From positions 19,156 through 83,155 of the forward strand of contig JAIMAI010000006.1 in NCBI GenBank assembly GCA_023512015.1: a stretch of 64,000 nucleotides of DNA, given 5' to 3'. Below, piece after piece: positions 18,428 through 27,253 of this stretch. The position numbers and the translations under genes are program-made. The DNA is from Acidothermus sp. Lineage in GTDB: Bacteria > Actinomycetota > Actinomycetes > Acidothermales > Acidothermaceae. The notes beneath the pieces are model-generated. The model was given only the letters and a program-made list of their open reading frames with translations, had not been told where the DNA came from and searched no databases. How positions within the stretch are numbered: position 1 is the first letter of the stretch; the number at the start of each line of letters is the position of its first letter.

Positions 18428-18912
18428 GGGTGGAATCCCGCGACCGGGACCTGCGAGGGCGACCACGCAACGCCCGTCCGCGAGATGCCCTCGGACGTCC
18501 GTTGCCGAGGGATGCCGTCGGCGAGGTACCACGGGTGCCGGAGAACCTCGATCTGACGCCGGCGCAAGCGCTGGTCCTCGGCCAGGAATACCTCGACGCC
18601 GGTTTGCCCTTTCACGCCCACGAGGTCTTCGAAGCCGAATGGAAAACTCGGCCTTCCGAGGAGCGCGATTTGTGGCAGGGGCTGGCCCAGTTGGCCGTCG
18701 GTATCACGCACGCGCTGCGCGGCAATCGGATCGGAGCCGATGCCCTGCTGCGACGCGGAGCGGAGCGGCTGGAGCGATATCGCGGGCCGACCTACGGCGT
18801 CGACATTCCCGCAGTATTACGACAGGTGACCCGGGCGCGGGCGGGCTTGGGAACCGATACTCCGCCGGCATCGCTCGTGGTGGTGCGCCGCCATTCGACG
18901 TCGGCGGAATGA
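18424..18912 (+). CDS. DUF309 family protein
   Basis: A 162-residue protein. After a basic arginine-rich N-terminal 40 residues comes a helical DUF309 domain with AHEVFEAEWKTR, WQGLAQLAVGITHALRGN and ADALLRRGAERL. DUF309 proteins are widespread in actinobacteria and have no assigned function. The ATG overlaps the hydrolase stop by 4 bases. It converges on marP with a 12-base gap. Confidence 0.85.
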   Translation: MRVESRDRDLRGRPRNARPRDALGRPLPRDAVGEVPRVPENLDLTPAQALVLGQEYLDAGLPFHAHEVFEAEWKTRPSEERDLWQGLAQLAVGITHALRGNRIGADALLRRGAERLERYRGPTYGVDIPAVLRQVTRARAGLGTDTPPASLVVVRRHSTSAE

Positions 18913-18924
18913 GGGGACGCGGGC

Positions 18925-20112
18925 TCAATCGCAACCATCGGTGGAGACCGGTGCGGTCGCCGTCCGGCCTGCCTGAGCCGCGGCCTGCACTTGCCGCGCG
19001 GTGAGCGCGTAACCGGTCTGCGGATCCTGGACGGCTTTCCCGAAGATGACGCCGTCTACCCGCCCCGCCGTATCGAGCAACGGCCCACCGGAATTTCCCG
19101 GTTCGACATCTCCGCGGACGGCGTACACCTCGCGCGTCACCTGGGCGTCCTGGTAAATATCGGGACCTCGAGCCATCTCGGCTCCCCGAATACGCGCGGC
19201 CACCACGGTGTAGGGGCCGTTCTCGGGGAATCCCGCGATCGCCGCAGGATCGCCGGTTTCCGCGGTGGTGAGGTCGAAAGCGAGCGGAGGTGCCGGAAGT
19301 CCGTCGACGCGCAGCACGGCGACGTCGATCCGCGGATCGTAGTAGACGACGGCGGCTCGGTACCGTCGATCGGAGGTCGCGAGTTCGACGATCGGAGCTC
19401 TTACCCCGGCCACGACGTGGGCGTTGGTCATCACGCGGTCCGGTGCGAAAACGAATCCGCTTCCCTCCACGTCGCGGGAACACGAGGGAGCGGTACCGAG
19501 GATTTTCACCACGCTGGCACCAGCCCGGCGCACGTCCGGATCGGAGAGGATCGCCGCGTCCGGCGGGGCGACAGGGACGATACGTTCGGCGCCGAGCGCC
19601 CCGAAGACGCGGGGCAAAGCGCCGTCCACTACCACTCGGCGAAAATCCGCGAACCAGGCCTGCGCGGACGGCGGGATTTCGTGGTCGATGAAAGCGAGGA
19701 TGCGGGAGTTGTCCACGGCGCGGGCTACCGCGGGGAAAGGAGATCGTACCAGCGAGCTGCCGATGAACCACGCCACGAGAGCGACGGCAACCGTGGAAAT
19801 CATCGCACCCGCTACGGCGTCCAAGGTCTGCGCAGACCGGCTGCGCACCCGGGCACGCACGAAAGCCCCGATCGCCCCGGCGATTCCACGTCCGATGGCG
19901 GCCAGCGCGAAAACTGTGACCAATCCCACGATGGCGCGGCTGTTCCCGGAGAAATGTCGTGCCAGGACCGGAGCGAGAAAAGCCCCGCCGACCCCACCCC
20001 CGACAAGCCCGACGAAGGAACCGAGGCTGATGACGAAACCGGCACGGTAGCCGTCGATGGCCCCCAGGACGAGCAGCACGGCCAGCAGGAGGTCGAGCAG
20101 CTCACCGGACAT
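18925..20112 (-). CDS. marP: Membrane-embedded serine protease, MarP family
   Basis: A 395-residue protein with four N-terminal membrane segments of the CvpA/colicin V type (first about 150 residues) and an extracytoplasmic trypsin-like protease domain. The triad is His in TNAHVVAG (about 231), Asp in DPRIDVAVL (about 263) and Ser in GNSGGPLL (about 339), nearly the spacing of M. tuberculosis MarP (Rv3671c), needed for acid and oxidative stress survival. Two cysteines (SCSRD and DGCD) may form a disulfide. ATG 20112 places the membrane region at the N-terminus; longer frames upstream are not membrane-like. Confidence 0.92.
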   Translation of the reverse strand: MSGELLDLLLAVLLVLGAIDGYRAGFVISLGSFVGLVGGGVGGAFLAPVLARHFSGNSRAIVGLVTVFALAAIGRGIAGAIGAFVRARVRSRSAQTLDAVAGAMISTVAVALVAWFIGSSLVRSPFPAVARAVDNSRILAFIDHEIPPSAQAWFADFRRVVVDGALPRVFGALGAERIVPVAPPDAAILSDPDVRRAGASVVKILGTAPSCSRDVEGSGFVFAPDRVMTNAHVVAGVRAPIVELATSDRRYRAAVVYYDPRIDVAVLRVDGLPAPPLAFDLTTAETGDPAAIAGFPENGPYTVVAARIRGAEMARGPDIYQDAQVTREVYAVRGDVEPGNSGGPLLDTAGRVDGVIFGKAVQDPQTGYALTARQVQAAAQAGRTATAPVSTDGCD

Positions 20113-20197
20113 GTGATTACGGTACCGGGGAACCGGTCGTCGGCCGCCCGGATAGGCTGAAAGCCGTACGTGCCCCTTCGCGCCGAGACCCCGCGCC

Positions 20198-21229
20198 ATG
20201 TTCTTCCACCCGACGACCGGCAGTGCCGAGGCGATCGCACCGCTCACCGCAGAGCGTGTGATCACACAGTGGGAGCTGGTTCCCACGCTCACCGCGGCTT
20301 TCGCGGTGGCGGCTGTGGCTTATCTGACGGGGGTTTTCGTGGTCCGGCGTCGGCATCCGAGCCGTCCCTGGCCGTGGTGGCGGACCCTCGCGTTCTTCGC
20401 AGGTTTGGCGACGCTCGCATTCGCCACGGAGAGCGGCTTGGCGGCGTACGACGACCTGCTCTTCTGGGTGCACATGTGGCAGCATCTGCTGCTGCTCATG
20501 GTGGTGCCTCCGTTGCTGCTGCTGGGCCAGCCGATGACCTTGCTCGTGCACGCCAGCCGGAACCCGGTGCATCGATGGCTACTGCGGGTGATGCGTTCAC
20601 CCGTGGTGAGCGTGCTCACTTTTCCGCTCGTCGGTTTCGCCGCGTACACGGTCACAGTGGTGGTGACGCATCTCACCGATTTCATGAATGTGGTGCTCAC
20701 GGATCCTTTCGTGCACGACCTCGAACACGTGTGGTACCTGGCTGCGGGCTATCTGTATTTCCTCCCGCTCATCGGTCGGGAGCCGATCCGGTGGCGGCTC
20801 ACCTTCCCGACCCAGCTGTTCTTCCTCTTTCTTGCGATGCCGGTGGACACCTTCACCGGAGTGGTGTTGCTGCAGACGAATTACGAGCCTTTTCCCGCCT
20901 ATATCGGACGGCGCACCTGGGGTCCAACGCCCCTCGACGATCTGCACGCCGGTGGAGCGATCATGTGGATCGCCGGCGACGCCATCATGCTCGTGGTGAT
21001 CGTCGCGCTCTGCGTGGTCGTCATTTCCGGGAGGCGCGGGATCGAAGTGGGACGCTGGCTCGAATCGTTGCGCGCCGAGCGTTTCGCGGTGCTCGCCGGA
21101 GGGGGCTCCGGCGAATCGATGTCCACGGCTTCCCGCGCGCGACGGGTCACCGCGGACGACGACGAGCAGCTCGCCGCCTACAACGCCTACCTCGCTCGGT
21201 TGCACGAACGATCCGAGGAGGAACGGTGA
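20198..21229 (+). CDS. ctaG: Cytochrome c oxidase assembly protein CtaG (caa3 type)
   Basis: A 343-residue integral membrane protein with about seven hydrophobic segments. It has family marks FWVHMWQHLLLLMVVPPLL, HDLEHVWYLAAGYL and DDLHAGGAIMWIAGD, with the conserved histidines thought to bind copper. CtaG delivers copper to the CuB centre of heme-copper oxidases. The C-terminal 60 residues are soluble and charged. It is co-transcribed with the Sco1-like gene through a 4-base overlap, so the pair handles copper for both CuB and CuA sites. Confidence 0.92.
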   Translation: MFFHPTTGSAEAIAPLTAERVITQWELVPTLTAAFAVAAVAYLTGVFVVRRRHPSRPWPWWRTLAFFAGLATLAFATESGLAAYDDLLFWVHMWQHLLLLMVVPPLLLLGQPMTLLVHASRNPVHRWLLRVMRSPVVSVLTFPLVGFAAYTVTVVVTHLTDFMNVVLTDPFVHDLEHVWYLAAGYLYFLPLIGREPIRWRLTFPTQLFFLFLAMPVDTFTGVVLLQTNYEPFPAYIGRRTWGPTPLDDLHAGGAIMWIAGDAIMLVVIVALCVVVISGRRGIEVGRWLESLRAERFAVLAGGGSGESMSTASRARRVTADDDEQLAAYNAYLARLHERSEEER

Positions 21230-22038
21230 CACAGCTCGTCCCGCAGGAGGTGTCCGGTCGCGTGGCTCACCGCCGGCGACGGATGTGGGTGGGCACCGGC
21301 GTGGCCGTCGTCCTTTTTGCGGCCGCCGCCGCCATCGGATTCACCCGTGACAGCAAACCTGCCCCGCCGCCCGCGTCTTTCGGCACGCAGCTCGACCGGC
21401 CGATCCCCGCGCAGATCGCCGATCTGCCTTTGACCGACGAGTACGGAAAGACCACGACGCTGGCCTCGCTGCACGGTAAAACCGTGGTGCTCACCGATTT
21501 CCTCACCCTCTGCCAAGAGGTCTGCCCTATCACCATGTCGCAGCTCAACCGGGTAGCGGAGTCGGTGCACCGGGAGGGCGGTACGAACGTGCAGTTCGTC
21601 GGTATCACGGTCGATCCCGAGCGAGACACTCCGCAACGACTGCACGCCTACCGCACATTCGCGGGCCTCGCCCCCAATTGGACGCTGCTCACCGGATCCG
21701 CGTCGGACATCGCCACTATCTGGAAATTCTTCGGCGCCTACTACGCCAGGGCTCCAGAAGAAGAACCGCCCGGGATCGATTGGCTCACTGGGAAACCCCT
21801 TACCTACGACGTCATTCACCAAGACGTCCTGGTCTTCCTCGACGCCGCCGGACGTGAGCGTTTCGTCGTCCAAGGACCACCCGTGGGGCGCGACGCCCCG
21901 CTGACCGAAGGGGAGCGAAATTTCTTGAACGACGAGGGCAGGGCGAATCTCGCCGGTGATGCGGAGGCGACGTGGACCCCCAACCAGGCTCTGGGCGTGG
22001 TGAGTTGGCTCACGGGGAGGAAATTCAACCTGCGCTGA
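21226..22038 (+). CDS. Sco1/SenC-type copper chaperone
   Basis: A 270-residue membrane-anchored thioredoxin-fold protein. After a basic N-terminus (HRRRRMW) is one membrane segment (about 20-38), then the copper-binding motif CQEVC (about residues 96-100) and the distal histidine in DVIHQDVLVF. Sco proteins insert copper into the CuA site of cytochrome oxidase. It has an insert between strand and helix (ARAPEEEPPGIDWLTG) common in actinobacterial members. GTG 21226 overlaps ctaG. Its last 14 bases overlap the convergent antiporter gene. Confidence 0.92.
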   Translation: MTQLVPQEVSGRVAHRRRRMWVGTGVAVVLFAAAAAIGFTRDSKPAPPPASFGTQLDRPIPAQIADLPLTDEYGKTTTLASLHGKTVVLTDFLTLCQEVCPITMSQLNRVAESVHREGGTNVQFVGITVDPERDTPQRLHAYRTFAGLAPNWTLLTGSASDIATIWKFFGAYYARAPEEEPPGIDWLTGKPLTYDVIHQDVLVFLDAAGRERFVVQGPPVGRDAPLTEGERNFLNDEGRANLAGDAEATWTPNQALGVVSWLTGRKFNLR

Positions 22039-23275
22039 CCGCCCGCGTGGTCACCCGGAGCCGATGAGCAACCGCGCCGAGGCTTCCCCCTTGGCCCGCT
22101 ACCGAAAGCGCCACCACGATGAAAACGATCGCGTAGATGCGACCGGCGTCCGGTACTCCGGACTGCACCGCCAGCGCGCCGAGCAAGATCGGCACCGCAC
22201 CTTTGAGCCCAGCCCACGCGACGAATACCTTTTCCCCCCGTCCGAGGCGAGTCGGCGCCAGCATCGGCAAGACCACCGCCGGTCGCACCACGAACACCAG
22301 CAGGAGAGCGATCCCGATACCGGTGAGCCAGATGTGGCGGCGGGTGAGCTCGGAGAAATCGAACGACAAGCCCAGCAGAACGAAGGCGGTGATTTCGCCC
22401 ATGGTGGCCAGAGTCGTGGTGAAGCGACGCACGTCATGCGTAGGCTGCGTGTCGCTGTGAGCCACGACGATTCCGGCGAGAAGGGCGGCGAGGAAGCCGG
22501 ATCCGTGTGCCGCCGCCGCGATTCCGTATAGGGCGAGCACGATGGCGAGCACACCGACCGGCCGGTGTTCGGAAGCGAGCGGTTTCACCCGGGCGAGCAG
22601 CCACGCGAGCATCGCACCGCCGACGAGCCCGACGGCGGCCCCCACCGCCATCTGCCGAAGGAAATCCACCACGATACCGGCCATCGACGTGTCGGTCGCC
22701 GTTGCGAAAGAGGCGAAGCCGACGAGGAGTGCGATGCCGGCCGGATCGTTCACCCCCGATTCCCCCTCGAGGATCGCCGAGGTCTTCCCGGTCAATTCGC
22801 GGTTCGCCAGAACCGAGAAAACGACCGCGGGGTCCGTCGGGGCGAGCGCGGCTCCGAGGACGAGCGCCGTCTTGACCTCGATACCGAAGAGAAAGTGCGC
22901 ACCCAGCGCGACCAGTCCTGCGGTGAGGAAGGCACCGACGGTGCCCAATCCGATGATCGGTCCGATCGCCGTCCGGAAGCGTTTCCCGAGATGCATTCCG
23001 CCGTCGAAGAGGATCACGATGAGGGCCACCGTGACGACGTCCACCACGGTACCCAAGCTCGGTCGCCCGACGACTCCGCCGGCGGCTGCGGCGAGGACGA
23101 GAACGAGGACCGAGGCCGGAACGCGCAGGAACCTCGCGAGACGATGGCCGACGAGCGCTGCGACGCCGACCGTTCCCCAGAGCAGGAGCTGATGCCCGAA
23201 TTGCTCGATACCGTGCACGGTTCCCGCCTGCCCGACGTCGCTGGATGGTTGGACGCCGACCAGACTTCCCGGCAC
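22025..23275 (-). CDS. Monovalent cation/proton antiporter (NhaP/CvrA-like)
   Basis: A 416-residue membrane protein with about twelve hydrophobic segments and the CPA-type core LAPTDPAVVFSVLANRE, LEGESGVNDPAGIALLV, which carries the two acidic exchange residues (the ND pair). Such antiporters exchange sodium or potassium for protons. The C-terminal TrkA-C domain of full-length CvrA is absent. GTG 23275 is the track start; GTG codons slightly downstream are possible. It lies downstream of acs on the same strand with a 110-base gap. Confidence 0.88.
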   Translation of the reverse strand: MPGSLVGVQPSSDVGQAGTVHGIEQFGHQLLLWGTVGVAALVGHRLARFLRVPASVLVLVLAAAAGGVVGRPSLGTVVDVVTVALIVILFDGGMHLGKRFRTAIGPIIGLGTVGAFLTAGLVALGAHFLFGIEVKTALVLGAALAPTDPAVVFSVLANRELTGKTSAILEGESGVNDPAGIALLVGFASFATATDTSMAGIVVDFLRQMAVGAAVGLVGGAMLAWLLARVKPLASEHRPVGVLAIVLALYGIAAAAHGSGFLAALLAGIVVAHSDTQPTHDVRRFTTTLATMGEITAFVLLGLSFDFSELTRRHIWLTGIGIALLLVFVVRPAVVLPMLAPTRLGRGEKVFVAWAGLKGAVPILLGALAVQSGVPDAGRIYAIVFIVVALSVAGQGGSLGAVAHRLRVTTRAVSAG

Positions 23276-23297
23276 ACCTCGAGGTCGAAGTTTATCG

Positions 23298-23322
23298 AAC
23301 GCCGTCTGCCGTCTGCGGCGTT
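23298..23322 (-). terminator. Possible hairpin downstream of acs
   Basis: AACGCCG (23298-23304) pairs with CGGCGTT (23316-23322) in the gap between acs and the antiporter gene. There is no T-tract after it on the minus strand, so it is at best a weak or factor-assisted terminator. Confidence 0.3.
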
Positions 23323-23385
23323 CCGCTTCGGATTCTCCGCTCTCTACCGGACGGCCGATTCATACCGGACGCCCGAAGCCGCTGA

Positions 23386-25362
23386 TCACTCCTCGGGCGT
23401 CGTGGCCATCCGGGCCGCGATATTCGCCACCACCGACGGATCGAGGAGGGTAGTCGTGTCGCCGAGCTCGCGGTGGTCGGCGATGTCGCGGAGCAACCTA
23501 CGCATGATCTTCCCCGATCGGGTCTTCGGGAGATCGGGAGTGATGAGGATGTCTCGCGGTTTGGCGATGGGGCCGATTTCTTTCGCCACGTGCGCCCGTA
23601 GCTCGTCGGCGAACGCCGATCCCTGAACCTCGTTCTCCGGCACCGATCCCTTGACCGTCACGAACGCGACGATGGCCTGGCCGGTCACCGGATCCGTCGT
23701 CCCGACGACGGCGGCCTCGGCGACTTTCGGGTGCGAGACGAGGGCGTGTTCGACCTCGGTGGTGGAAATCCGGTGCCCCGAGACGTTCATGACGTCGTCC
23801 ACCCGGCCGAGCAGCCACAGGTCTCCGTCCTCATCCCGTTTGGCGCCGTCGCCGGCGAAATACTTACCGGGGAAGCGTGACCAATAGGTCTCCACGTAGC
23901 GCTGCGGATCACCCCAGATGCCGCGGAGCATCGACGGCCAAGGCTCGGTGATGACGAGATATCCGCCGCTCCCGTTGGGAACGGAATTCCCGTCGTTGTC
24001 GACGACGTCCACGGATATTCCTGGAAATGGACGCATCGCTGCGCCGGGCTTCGTGGAAGTGACTCCCGGCAGCGGGGTAATCATGATGCTGCCGGTTTCG
24101 GTCTGCCACCACGTGTCGACGATGGGGCAACGGTTGCCGCCGATGTGAGTGCGGTACCACATCCACGCCTCGGGATTGATGGGCTCCCCGACGCTGCCGA
24201 GGATGCGCAGCGACGACAGATCGTGCTTCGCCGGCCATTCCTCGCCCCATTTCATGAAGGTGCGGATGGTGGTCGGCGCGGTGTAGAGGATGGAAATCCC
24301 GTATTTCTCCACCATCTGCCACCAACGATCCTTCGTCGGCGTGTCCGGCGTCCCCTCGTACATGAACGAGGTCGTACGGTTCGCGAGCGGTCCGTACACG
24401 ATGTAACTGTGGCCCGTCACCCAACCGATGTCGGCGCCGCACCAATACAGGTCGCGGTCCTCGTGGATGTCGAACACCATGCGGTGTGTGGCCGCGACGC
24501 CGGTGAGATATCCGCCGACGGTGTGCAGGATTCCCTTCGGTTTCGCGGTCGTGCCGCTGGTGTACATGATGTACAGCGGGTGTTCGGAATCGAAAGCTTG
24601 CGCCTCGTGGGTGGTCGGCTGCTTTTCGACGACGTCGTGCCACCACAGGTCGCGGCCGGAATTCCACTCGACGTCCTGACCGGTCCGGCGGACCACCAGC
24701 ACTTTCTCCACTTGGGGACACTGCTTGCAGGCCTCGTCGACGGCGGGCTTGAGTGCGTGGGGGGCGCCGCGACGGAATCCGCCGTCCGCGGTGATGATGA
24801 GCCGCGCCTGGGCGTCGTTCGTGCGGCCGGCAAGGGCTTCGGCGGAAAAACCTCCGAAGACCACCGAGTGCGGTGCCCCGATCCGTGCGCAGGCGAGCAT
24901 CGCGACCACCGTCTCCGGGATCATCGGCATGTAAATCATCACCCGATCGCTGGCCGCGACGCCGAGTTCCTGCAAAGCATTGGCGGCCTGGCAGACGAGA
25001 GCGGTGAGCTCGGCGTAGGTGATCGTGCGGGTGTCCCCCGGCTCGCCCTCCCAGTAAAAGGCCACCTGGTCGCCGTAGCCGGCCGCGACGTGCCGATCCA
25101 AGCAGTTGACCGCGGCGTTGAGGGTGCCGCCGACGAACCACCGCGCGAACGGTGCGTTGCTCCAGTCCAACACCTGCTCCCACGGCTTGGCCCAGGTCAG
25201 TCGGCGGGCCTGCTCCTCCCAGAACGCCAGCCGGTCGCGCTCGGCGGCGCGGTAGACCTCTTCGGTGGCGATCGCGGTGGCCGCGATGTGTGGGGGAGGG
25301 TCGAAGCGGCGCTGTTCGTGCAGGAGGTTCGCCAGAGTCGGCTGCGGATCGTTCACGTTCAC
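23386..25362 (-). CDS. acs: Acetyl-CoA synthetase (AMP-forming)
   Basis: A 658-residue enzyme that activates acetate to acetyl-CoA through acetyl-AMP. Visible are the P-loop-like TSGTTAKPKGI, the substrate motif VDTWWQTETGSI, FAGDGAKRDEDG, GRVDDVMNVSGHR and the C-terminal TRSGKIMRRLLRD with the catalytic lysine that is acetylated in regulated members. Length fits the family. GTG 25362 lies just after a GGGAAGGGG Shine-Dalgarno. A long non-coding interval with structured RNAs lies upstream on the other strand. Confidence 0.97.
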   Translation of the reverse strand: MNVNDPQPTLANLLHEQRRFDPPPHIAATAIATEEVYRAAERDRLAFWEEQARRLTWAKPWEQVLDWSNAPFARWFVGGTLNAAVNCLDRHVAAGYGDQVAFYWEGEPGDTRTITYAELTALVCQAANALQELGVAASDRVMIYMPMIPETVVAMLACARIGAPHSVVFGGFSAEALAGRTNDAQARLIITADGGFRRGAPHALKPAVDEACKQCPQVEKVLVVRRTGQDVEWNSGRDLWWHDVVEKQPTTHEAQAFDSEHPLYIMYTSGTTAKPKGILHTVGGYLTGVAATHRMVFDIHEDRDLYWCGADIGWVTGHSYIVYGPLANRTTSFMYEGTPDTPTKDRWWQMVEKYGISILYTAPTTIRTFMKWGEEWPAKHDLSSLRILGSVGEPINPEAWMWYRTHIGGNRCPIVDTWWQTETGSIMITPLPGVTSTKPGAAMRPFPGISVDVVDNDGNSVPNGSGGYLVITEPWPSMLRGIWGDPQRYVETYWSRFPGKYFAGDGAKRDEDGDLWLLGRVDDVMNVSGHRISTTEVEHALVSHPKVAEAAVVGTTDPVTGQAIVAFVTVKGSVPENEVQGSAFADELRAHVAKEIGPIAKPRDILITPDLPKTRSGKIMRRLLRDIADHRELGDTTTLLDPSVVANIAARMATTPEE

Positions 25363-25468
25363 ACCCCTTCCCCGCTGCCCAGGCGGAGTTGGACGGACCT
25401 GTCACTGGACTTTCGACCAGTCTGCGGGAGTCGGCGGATGGAGATCCCATCACCCCGTCCGGTCGCGG

Positions 25469-25484
25469 ATTGGTCTAGTCCAAT
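25469..25484. promoter_or_regulatory. Near-palindromic operator candidate (ATTGGTCTAGTCCAAT)
   Basis: The half-sites ATTGG and CCAAT flank TCTAGT, an almost perfect 16-base dyad. It resembles the TGGTCTAGACCA sites bound by GntR/HutC-type regulators such as DasR. It lies 107 bases upstream of the acs start and just before the structured RNA region, so it could control either or both. No cognate regulator gene is present in the window. Confidence 0.45.
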
Positions 25485-25487
25485 CTG

Positions 25488-25745
25488 TAGGGTGCCAGGA
25501 AACCGCAGATCTGGCAAGCCCTCGTGCCGAGAACAAACACGAGCACAAGCAAGCGCCCATCCCGTCCGGGTTACCAAGCGTGCCAGGTTTCGTTCGGTGG
25601 GTCCGCCCCTCGGGGCCGACCCACACGACGGCCTAAGACGGTCCTTGCCCCGCGTGGGTACCGCGGACGGGATGTGCGCTTTCACCTCGTTTCTACTCCC
25701 GTTTCCGGTTGATGGGAAGACCCCGGCGACCGCGGGTCTCGATCC
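25488..25745 (+). ncRNA. Highly structured RNA candidate, possibly Ms1-like
   Basis: No plausible gene exists between 25363 and 26062. On the plus strand this part folds into stacked elements: hairpin 25493-25498/25511-25516, hairpin 25521-25526/25538-25543, a long helix 25553-25568/25664-25679 (15 pairs with one mismatch) enclosing a strong hairpin 25597-25603/25618-25624, and hairpin 25718-25723/25734-25739. The RNA polymerase-binding RNA Ms1 (MTS2823) lies near Rv3660c in mycobacteria, the same neighbourhood. Homology is inferred from position and structure, not sequence; ends and strand are not certain. Confidence 0.45.
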
Positions 25746-25850
25746 GCGATGTTCTCTCCGTGCGTGGGTCGCATGTGCCGATAACCGAAGGAGATCTCCG
25801 AAAAAATCGTGCGTGTCCTGTTTTGCGTTCAGCCTGTTGGCGGTACGGTA

Positions 25851-25931
25851 TGACGGGTGCGGCTCTCCCCCCCAGAGCCGGACCGAATGAGTGGCCCCCG
25901 CTACCCCCCCGGCGGGGGCCACTCCGTTTTT
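25851..25931 (+). ncRNA. 6C small RNA
   Basis: Two adjacent hairpins each present a run of cytosines in the loop, the definition of the actinobacterial 6C RNA. Stem 25860-25866/25874-25880 encloses seven C (25867-25873). Stem 25889-25901/25912-25924, thirteen pairs, encloses a loop with seven C (25904-25910). A T5 tract (25927-25931) follows. In M. tuberculosis the 6C RNA (B11) is next to Rv3660c, whose homolog begins 132 bases downstream here. The 5' end is estimated. C-rich loops are thought to pair with G-rich mRNA sites. Confidence 0.85.
25889..25931 (+). terminator. Intrinsic terminator of the 6C RNA
   Basis: A perfect 13-bp GC-rich stem (25889-25901 with 25912-25924) is followed by CG and five T. 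It is the strongest intrinsic terminator in the window and should end any transcript coming through the structured RNA region before the Tad locus. Confidence 0.85.
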
Positions 25932-26062
25932 CTCGGTCGTCTTTCTCGGCGTCCGTCGTTGTGCACAGCCCCGGCGTTTGCCGTCCACAGGACGGGCCGG
26001 ATGCGTCGTCCGGGCCACGGCCTTCTCCCACTCTGGAAGCGCTGGATCCGAGGGAGGGCTCC

Positions 26063-27253
26063 GTGACACGACGCCTAGAGGGGTGGACGCCCAGCGCACA
26101 GCCTGATGCGCCGTTGGCTCCCGTGCCGAGCGGTCGTCCGCTTCTCGTTTCGGTCGACGACGGCCTTCTCGACGACATCGCACGACTCGCTGCCGCGGCG
26201 GGTACCGAGCTGGACGTCGTCCCCGACCTGTTGGCAGCCGAAGCAGCGTGGCGCGACGCGGTCCTCATTCTGGTCGACGCCCGCTGCGTCGGCCCGCGCG
26301 TCCGCCTTCCCCGCCGCTTCGACGTCCTCCTGGTGACCCGAGGTGAGCCGTCCGCCGACGTCTGGCCGCAGGCCTTGCAGATCGGAGCCGAACACGTCGT
26401 CAGCCTTCCGCTGGCGGAGCCCTGGCTTGTGGAGCGGCTCGCTGCAGCCGCCGACGGAGGTCATCGAGGAGTGGTCGTAGCGGTGACCGGGGTCCGGGGA
26501 GGGTTGGGCGCGACCACGCTTGCCTGTGGTCTTGCCGTCACCGCCGCTCGGCTTGGCTTCACGTGCACGTTGGTCGACGCCGACCCCTCGAGCGGTGGGA
26601 TCGACATGCTTTTCGGCGGCGAAGAAGCCCGCGGAGCGCGGTGGCCCGATCTGTTGGACGCCGAAGGGCCGATCCCGAGCACCGGTCTGCGGGAGATGCT
26701 GCCGCGATGGGGTCGGCTCGCCCTGCTGAGCCAATCCCGCATGGCCCCCGTCGCGGTCCCGACGCGGGGGAGCGCCGAGGTGTTCCGCGCTCTCCGTCGC
26801 TGCAACGACCTGGTGGTGGTGGACGTGCCTCGCACCACGTTCTTGGAGCACCAGGACATCCCGCTACGAGCCGTCGTCGATCTCGGTGTGGTACTGGTCT
26901 CCACGGATGTGCGCGGTGCCGCGCTTGCCCGGATGCTTTCCGCCTCCGCACCCCTACGCCGCACCTGGTATCTGCGCCGCCGCTCTCCCGGGGCGGGAAC
27001 CGCGACGACGCTGGACGATCTCGAATTGCCCTGGGTCGGTGAGCTGCGCAGCGAGCCGGGGCTCGCGCGGGCCGCCGAACGAGGGGAAGCGCCGGCCGGC
27101 CGCGGCGTCGGGCCGCTGGCGCGGCTGTGCGAAAGGCTGGTCGACCGCATCGTCGGCGAGGTCACCCCCCTTGGGGATGCGATTTCCCGCTTTCCGTCGG
27201 CGGATCCGCCTCCCGGCCCCGCTGCCGGCGACCCGGTGCGGAGGGCAATGTGA
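26063..27253 (+). CDS. CpaE/MinD-like Tad locus ATPase (septum-site-determining-like protein)
   Basis: A 396-residue protein with a receiver-like N-terminal domain (about 25-125) and a MinD/ParA-type ATPase domain. The deviant Walker A has lost its lysine: VRGGLGATTLACGLA in place of KGGxGKTT, so ATP hydrolysis may be impaired. DADPSSGGIDMLFG and VVVDVPR follow. It corresponds to Rv3660c, first gene of the actinobacterial Tad-like locus, and may place the machinery at the pole or septum. GTG 26063 follows GAGGGAGGG; the open frame upstream runs through the 6C RNA and is not coding. Confidence 0.87.
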   Translation: MTRRLEGWTPSAQPDAPLAPVPSGRPLLVSVDDGLLDDIARLAAAAGTELDVVPDLLAAEAAWRDAVLILVDARCVGPRVRLPRRFDVLLVTRGEPSADVWPQALQIGAEHVVSLPLAEPWLVERLAAAADGGHRGVVVAVTGVRGGLGATTLACGLAVTAARLGFTCTLVDADPSSGGIDMLFGGEEARGARWPDLLDAEGPIPSTGLREMLPRWGRLALLSQSRMAPVAVPTRGSAEVFRALRRCNDLVVVDVPRTTFLEHQDIPLRAVVDLGVVLVSTDVRGAALARMLSASAPLRRTWYLRRRSPGAGTATTLDDLELPWVGELRSEPGLARAAERGEAPAGRGVGPLARLCERLVDRIVGEVTPLGDAISRFPSADPPPGPAAGDPVRRAM

